From the NCBI RefSeq assembly GCF_034702125.1, contig NC_085870.1, positions 3,154,071 to 3,218,070 on the forward strand: DNA of 64,000 nucleotides. Direction: 5' to 3'. The stretch is from Engraulis encrasicolus (Eukaryota > Chordata > Actinopteri > Clupeiformes > Engraulidae). The notes under the pieces were generated by a model, which was not told the DNA's origin, made no database searches, and saw only the letters and a list, made by a program, of their open reading frames with translations. Below, one piece after another: positions 24,201-30,737 of this stretch (the stretch's first letter is position 1; each line of letters begins with the position of its first letter). Both the position numbers and the translations under genes were made by a program.

Positions 24201-27200
24201 GTCATGTTTGTCCTACTCCGGTGCTATTCTGCTCTGAAGGCTAAAACCCTGTGCTGACGCCTACAATGAAAACGCCTCTTCAGGCATCAAGGTTTGTTTA
24301 CTCATAGCAACGGTTGCTATGGAGAGAAAAGTCATGGCTGTAATTAATAGGACTGCTCTAGACTAGAGTCTGCTTTGTTCAACCTCGTGACCTTTATAAT
24401 TGCAGCTCACTGGGGCACAGGGTGTTCTAAGCGTTTTTTACTTTCAAATCCTGTACTTTCAAATTAGGCCTTTGTGGAGAAGTGTGAAACACACAGTCCA
24501 GATTTAGACAAAAACATTCAGGAAGAAATCAGATCCATAGACTGGCACTAATGTGAAATAGCATCTTTTGTGAAGACAGAAGGACAGCACACGCCGAGGT
24601 AAAAATCTGCTCTTTACTTGGTGCTTGTGCAAGCCAATATCCAACATCCCTGAGCTGAGGGCACTGAGAGACACAACACAAAGGCGTCTTAACCCTCTTC
24701 AGACTGGGCTTTGGGGGAGGGGGGGGCGCTCTTTTGACCCCCCCCCCCCCCTCATAACTCATGAACGGAATACTGTATGACTACGAAACTTGGGGGAGAT
24801 GATCTTCATATGGACATCTATGAATGACATCATTTTTTGTGTAATTATCTGGTATTATGACATCATTATGACATCATTGTCTTATTATTCCCAAAATCTC
24901 GCCATAATGGATTTTCCAACAAATTTAGGTAATGCACTTACATTTTAATGATTTTATGCTTCAAACCACTTAAATGCTCACAAAGTTGTGTGATGCTAAT
25001 GGAAATAACAAAAAAATATGAAAATATATGGCGTCATAGATATATGGTAAAGTGATTTTTGGTCACAAATACCTGTCAGAAAACCGCTGCCATGGCAACG
25101 GCAAAAATGATAAACCTAATCTTTCGGTACTTAACTGTAGCCAACTAAATGTTAGGAAAAGTCACAAAGTTTCGTGGTCATAGCTTAAGTCGTTAAGGAA
25201 TTATACGACATCAAAGTTGGTGAGGGCACTCCCCCCCAGTCTGGATAGGGTTAAAAGGGTTTGAGAGGAGCTACTCACCTTCCTCTCGAAGAGGCGTTTG
25301 ATGTAGGGCTTGAAGTAGTGCTCCTTGATGCCCTTGGCTTCCACCACCAGCCCGTCGTGAAGGTCACACAGTTTGTCAATCACGCACGGCGAGTCGCCTG
25401 AGGAGGCCATCACCTCCGGCCAATCAGCGGGCAGCCCTGTCGTCGCCACAGCAACCAGAACCAATACAAAACACGCGTCAGTATGAGACAAAGTGTGTTT
25501 TAGTCTTGAGTAGAATTGTGGCTAGTGCTTCTCTCAGGAGCAAATAGACACACACACAGGTCTATTGTCAGACACTGTTAGACTGTGTGTCTAAAAATAG
25601 CACCAAGTTTTTAGATGGAAACATTCTTGCTGCAATACTGTGGTATCCGCTTCAATTTAACAAAATGTCCTAGTTTAATTGCTGTGATTGCTGATAGGAT
25701 CTTAAATACAGTATATTAAAAGATAGTTGGTGATACACAAGTTTTTGTCCCACCTCTGAAATGAGGGTTGATGAGGTCCTTCCTGTTGTTGCAGAGCATG
25801 GCATTGCCAAACACCAGGTCTAAGCAGCAGAGCAACAAGTGGTACGAGTTCACCAAGTCATCGCCGATCATTTGGAAATTACCTGACAGAGAAGAAAATG
25901 AGTGAAAAGTGGGGGAAATGGTTATTTATCTGCAACATTGTGCCCAAGATAGCTACTGGTGGAAGATCTTCAACGAGATTTCCACATGCAACACTACCCT
26001 TGACTTGTCAGTGCCTGATGACGCACAATGATCTTTTTTTCTTTCTTTCAGAGTTCCTGCTGATTCTAATGATGGCATGAGTTTGTTTACATTTACATTA
26101 TTTAAAAACGTCTTTAACATGCTCCAAAGATCATCCCAAAAGTTATTGTTGAGTTGGATAGTGTCTGCTGTTGTAGCAAATCTTTTGGACAGGATCTCAG
26201 AAAGGGCTGAACAGAGAAATAAGATGTGTCATCCGTTCCTGACAAATCAAGGTTAGCACAGAGAGCATGTGACCGAGGCTTTATAAACTATTACAGCCCA
26301 TATGCAAAGACCAGGGCGGTGGTCCAAGAAGCTGGGTCAGCACTTAACCAGGTTAAGTTAACCTTGACATAGTGGTAAATCATCTAATAGAAGGGCCTGG
26401 CTAAAAATGACACATGCAGATTATTCATTAGCTGGTTTAACATTTCCTGTATGTTAGTTTAGCCAGGTTTTTTAAAATACGTATTTTAGTCTTTTTAGAC
26501 TTTATTATGAACAGGACAGTATGAGAGGTAAACAGCAAGCAAATTGGGAGAGAGAGACGGGGAGGAGTCGGCAAAGGACCCGGGCCGGGAATCGAACCCG
26601 GGTCAGCCGCATGGCAAGCGAGTGCCCTACCGGATGGCCACGGCAGGGCCTAGTTTGGCCAGGTTTTATCACTAAACCCTGTTCATGGTATACCCCCCAG
26701 TAGTGGCTGGCTACATAACTTACCCTTTGTGTACACAAACAATGTCCAGCAGAACTTGAAGACATCACTGATGTGGCAGGGAAGACGTCTGCAAAGAAAA
26801 CAGAGGACATACACACAACTAAGCACAATGTCTCAAAGCCAAAACAAACGCAATCAGTGAGAGAACAAAAGTGTAACCCAGAGACATCACGTTGCTACAC
26901 AGAAAAAACAACAACAAACATGTTGAGGCTGTGATGGGCCAGTTGTGGGCCAATTGTGTAGGTGTCAGTTTAACGTTAATCAGTGACACAGTATTGACTA
27001 AAAGCAGCTAATGAACTCTAGGTACACACCGTTCCTTTTAACTCAGTACACTCAGATATAACACAGTGTTAAAAGGCCTTTATATGCTAAATGGGGTGCT
27101 AATGTCTGCCATTTTCTACACAGCATTTCTGTTTTCATTTACTACTTTTTACTACTTTTTAATAACCCGCGGGTACCCTGTGAAAACAATGATGTTGGCT

Positions 27201-28876
27201 GACACGCATTTAGAGCTATCTATTGTGTTTTTAAAATGCTTAAGCAATGTTCTGCAACAGGTATTCACTATCTGTCGGTCAGATGAAGGTATGGGGCTTG
27301 AGGTGGAAAACATACATTTAAACTCTATTACATGAACACTGTGTCACAGGCCAACACCAACACAACACAAATGTAAACAAGTGTCCTCTACCCTAAAAGG
27401 TCTCTTGAATGGGCTGCTGCTGAGAAATGTCAGCTGATCGTTTGAGAAAGGTCAAAGGTCACCTGTGCTTCCTGCTCCTCGGCTGCCTGGGAGGTTCTCC
27501 CTGCGGGTCCTGAAACATGTCCATGAATATCGGTTCGAACTTGCGGAAGATCACCGTGGACACCTCGAAATTCCTCTCCAGGCGGCTGATGCGGTTCCGG
27601 AAGTCCTGGGACAGGCTGGACATATCTGACCATTTCTTCATCTTGCTGAAGAACTGAATTAAGCTGAGGTCAAAGAAAAAATATATATGTGCATGTTTAG
27701 TATTATGTTACAAAAATGTATATGACTTGAATTGAACATGCAAATGAGTGGTTGATGTGACGTGAAAAAAATCATGCAACATGGTGGATTTAGTTACAAA
27801 AATCTGTTTTTCCTCATGAGCATCAAATGAGGCAAAATACCGTTTTAACCACTTCATGAGGAGCCTCTATGAGCTCGTCACCAAAATTGCAATGACCTAT
27901 GTCTTAACAGCAAACAATGAATAAGATTGCTGGTGACCCCACCTGCCCCAAAACGCTACCCCAGGCTATATCTGGTTCAGTCTGACTGTTCAATCTGAAT
28001 TAATCTATTGCGCTTAAGCCTGTCACGATATACGATAAGTCAATAAATCGGACGATAACTTTTTACAAAAACGATCACTTTTCTGGCCCCGATAAGTAAC
28101 GATAAGTTATTTGGGTGATGTTTTGTTTTCCCTCTCTCCCTTTCTCTACAATAGCCGTAAGACTACTTATGGGACGTTATAGGCCAACGCAGCGCAATGA
28201 CGCTTAAATGTTGGTGTAATTTTAAGTTTCAGTGCAGTTCTGGTTGGAAAAAAAGTGCACTGATCCGGCTACTTGCGTCTTTGAAATAGAACGCTGGTGT
28301 TCCCGCGCGTCGCTTATAAGCCTCGACAAAGAATCAGCGCTAGAGACTAGGAGCGCAATAGGCCTATTCTTCCAGTCTCAGTCAGCGCATCTGCAACGTT
28401 CCTCAGAGAGGGGAATGAACAGCTCCAACACGGAGGCAAATGTTCATTTTGAAACATGCGCAGCAACCCAATATCCACGACGAAGAAGTGTTTGTGCAAG
28501 CATGAAATAGTGGTAACGTCTCGACAAACTTGCTCTGAGGCTGTTATTTTAAACCTCGCCGAGTTTCCACTATTATTTCAATGCGCCTCCTACCCCGACG
28601 TTCGTTGTCTGTTCTTTTTGTGATTTTCGCTATATTTCTTATTTATTTAGACCTAATAATATGAGTAGGCAGTCCGCAAGCAAATCATGAAGATAAGATT
28701 TGTGAATTTAAATCTGTCACACCAGGAGAATGTGAACGGTTGAGCGCGCTACAGGGGAAACAGAGGCATGGCGACTCATAACTCATAAGAATCAATGTAT
28801 GGGCGTTCATAAAGGACTTTAAAGTGCGCAGAATTGCAACTTGTTCCAGTCGAGGGTATCGGAGAGAGATAGAGAT

Positions 28877-28944
<68 letters not shown>

Positions 28945-30638
28945 GCCTGCACCTGGAACTTGTGCATCTGTTCATGCTCTTTTGCTTTTTGCTGATGTTG
29001 AAATGCCTTTAACAGGGCTGATTTGGGTTTTGACTGACAATTAGCTAGTAACAACGTGCATTTGTTTGAAATAATCTGTCTAAGTAATAATTTGTGAATT
29101 AACAATACCCCACCAGTAGGTTATTTTACATCACACCATGGATAGGCCTATAAGCCATTCAGTGTGCTTGAGAAAGATAAATAACAGAAAATGTTAAAGA
29201 AAGACTATATAACTTACCCTAATAATAAATACAAAAAAGCCTATTTAGAGCCTATTGTGCTCCATGAGGATGTATTTAAAAACATATAAATATCCCCCGC
29301 CGTGATGCTTTAAAAATGTGAAGGGGTGTAGTCACATTTTTATTGCATTTTTGCGTCATTATATTGTTTGACACGTTTCTTCTTGGAGCAGGCGTCAATC
29401 TTAATTATTTAAACCTCTGAGTCTGCTGGCCCAAATGTTAAATTCAATGTTTCAAGAAGGAGGCCGCACCTTGCATAGCAGTGTTTTTTATTGCACATTA
29501 TATTGTTTGAAAATGGCGAGAGAGACAATATTATCGATTATCGCAATAATTTCTTGTTATCGTTATCGTCTGGGAAAAATTGTTATCGTGACAGGCCTAA
29601 TTGCGCTTAATAATAAAATACCAAAAAACGGGAAACGGGATGGCAAAGGCCTGCTGAAACCTGTGATTGTTTTTAAGTCTTCGCCGACTTTCCTTCAGGC
29701 CTAAAGTGGATTCAGGGTGTTGACTGTACACATGGCACTCCCTTCCTGGTCTGTACTGGTTGAAGAAACTTCACCAGAGCTCAGTCCACCAACACAAATG
29801 TGTAGGTCTCTGAGAAGAGTAACTAATGTCTATTAGTGTCTAGTAACTCATGTTTCAAACAGTAATAATTACAAGGCCAAGCTAACGAGCCACCAAAGCT
29901 AGTACTTCAAGCTGGTACACAACAGTGTCAAACTGCAGTGTAAAACTACAGTAGAGCTCGGTCAACCAAGACAAATGTATTCAGTTTCTGGGAAGAGTTG
30001 CTAAATGTCTAGTGTCTAGTAGTGTCTAGCGACTTGTGTTTCAAATGCAACAATATCCAACTCTTGAGTAGTAAATAGTAATAATTTATCCGATCACTCC
30101 GGGAACTCTCCATTTCTTTTCCATAGTAGAATATCATCCTATAGGCGTTACGCTAAGCAGTTGGGCATGTTGCTATGCACCACTACAGTAATAACAGAGT
30201 AATAAAACAGTAAGCTAAAGCCATATAACAACAACAAGCAGTCACTTTCTTTGGATATAAAAAGTGGCGTATGTACAGCAATAAGCTAGTCATTGTCATG
30301 GAATAAGCTCCTTCTAAAGAGTCCTTCAAGACCCCTTTCCTGCATTAGTTGACCAGGGCTTATTCCACAAGAATGGCTGCCTGTCAGAACATTACTCCTT
30401 ATGGGACAACTCGAGCTGTGAGAGTGACCTGCCCTTGGCAAGGCCCTTATAGTTACCTACTGTGCCCATGTCACACTGCATTCTTATGTAAGCCTTTTAC
30501 ATATTCTGGGAGAATTAAGGATAGGCTTACATGGAGTTTATTTACAGTGTTCTGTCTGTTAAGGCAGATGTGACGTCACGTCAATGTGAAAAAAAGGGGG
30601 TTCTCCTTTAAAACGTAACACTGATACGGCCATTCTCT

Positions 30639-30737
<99 letters not shown>

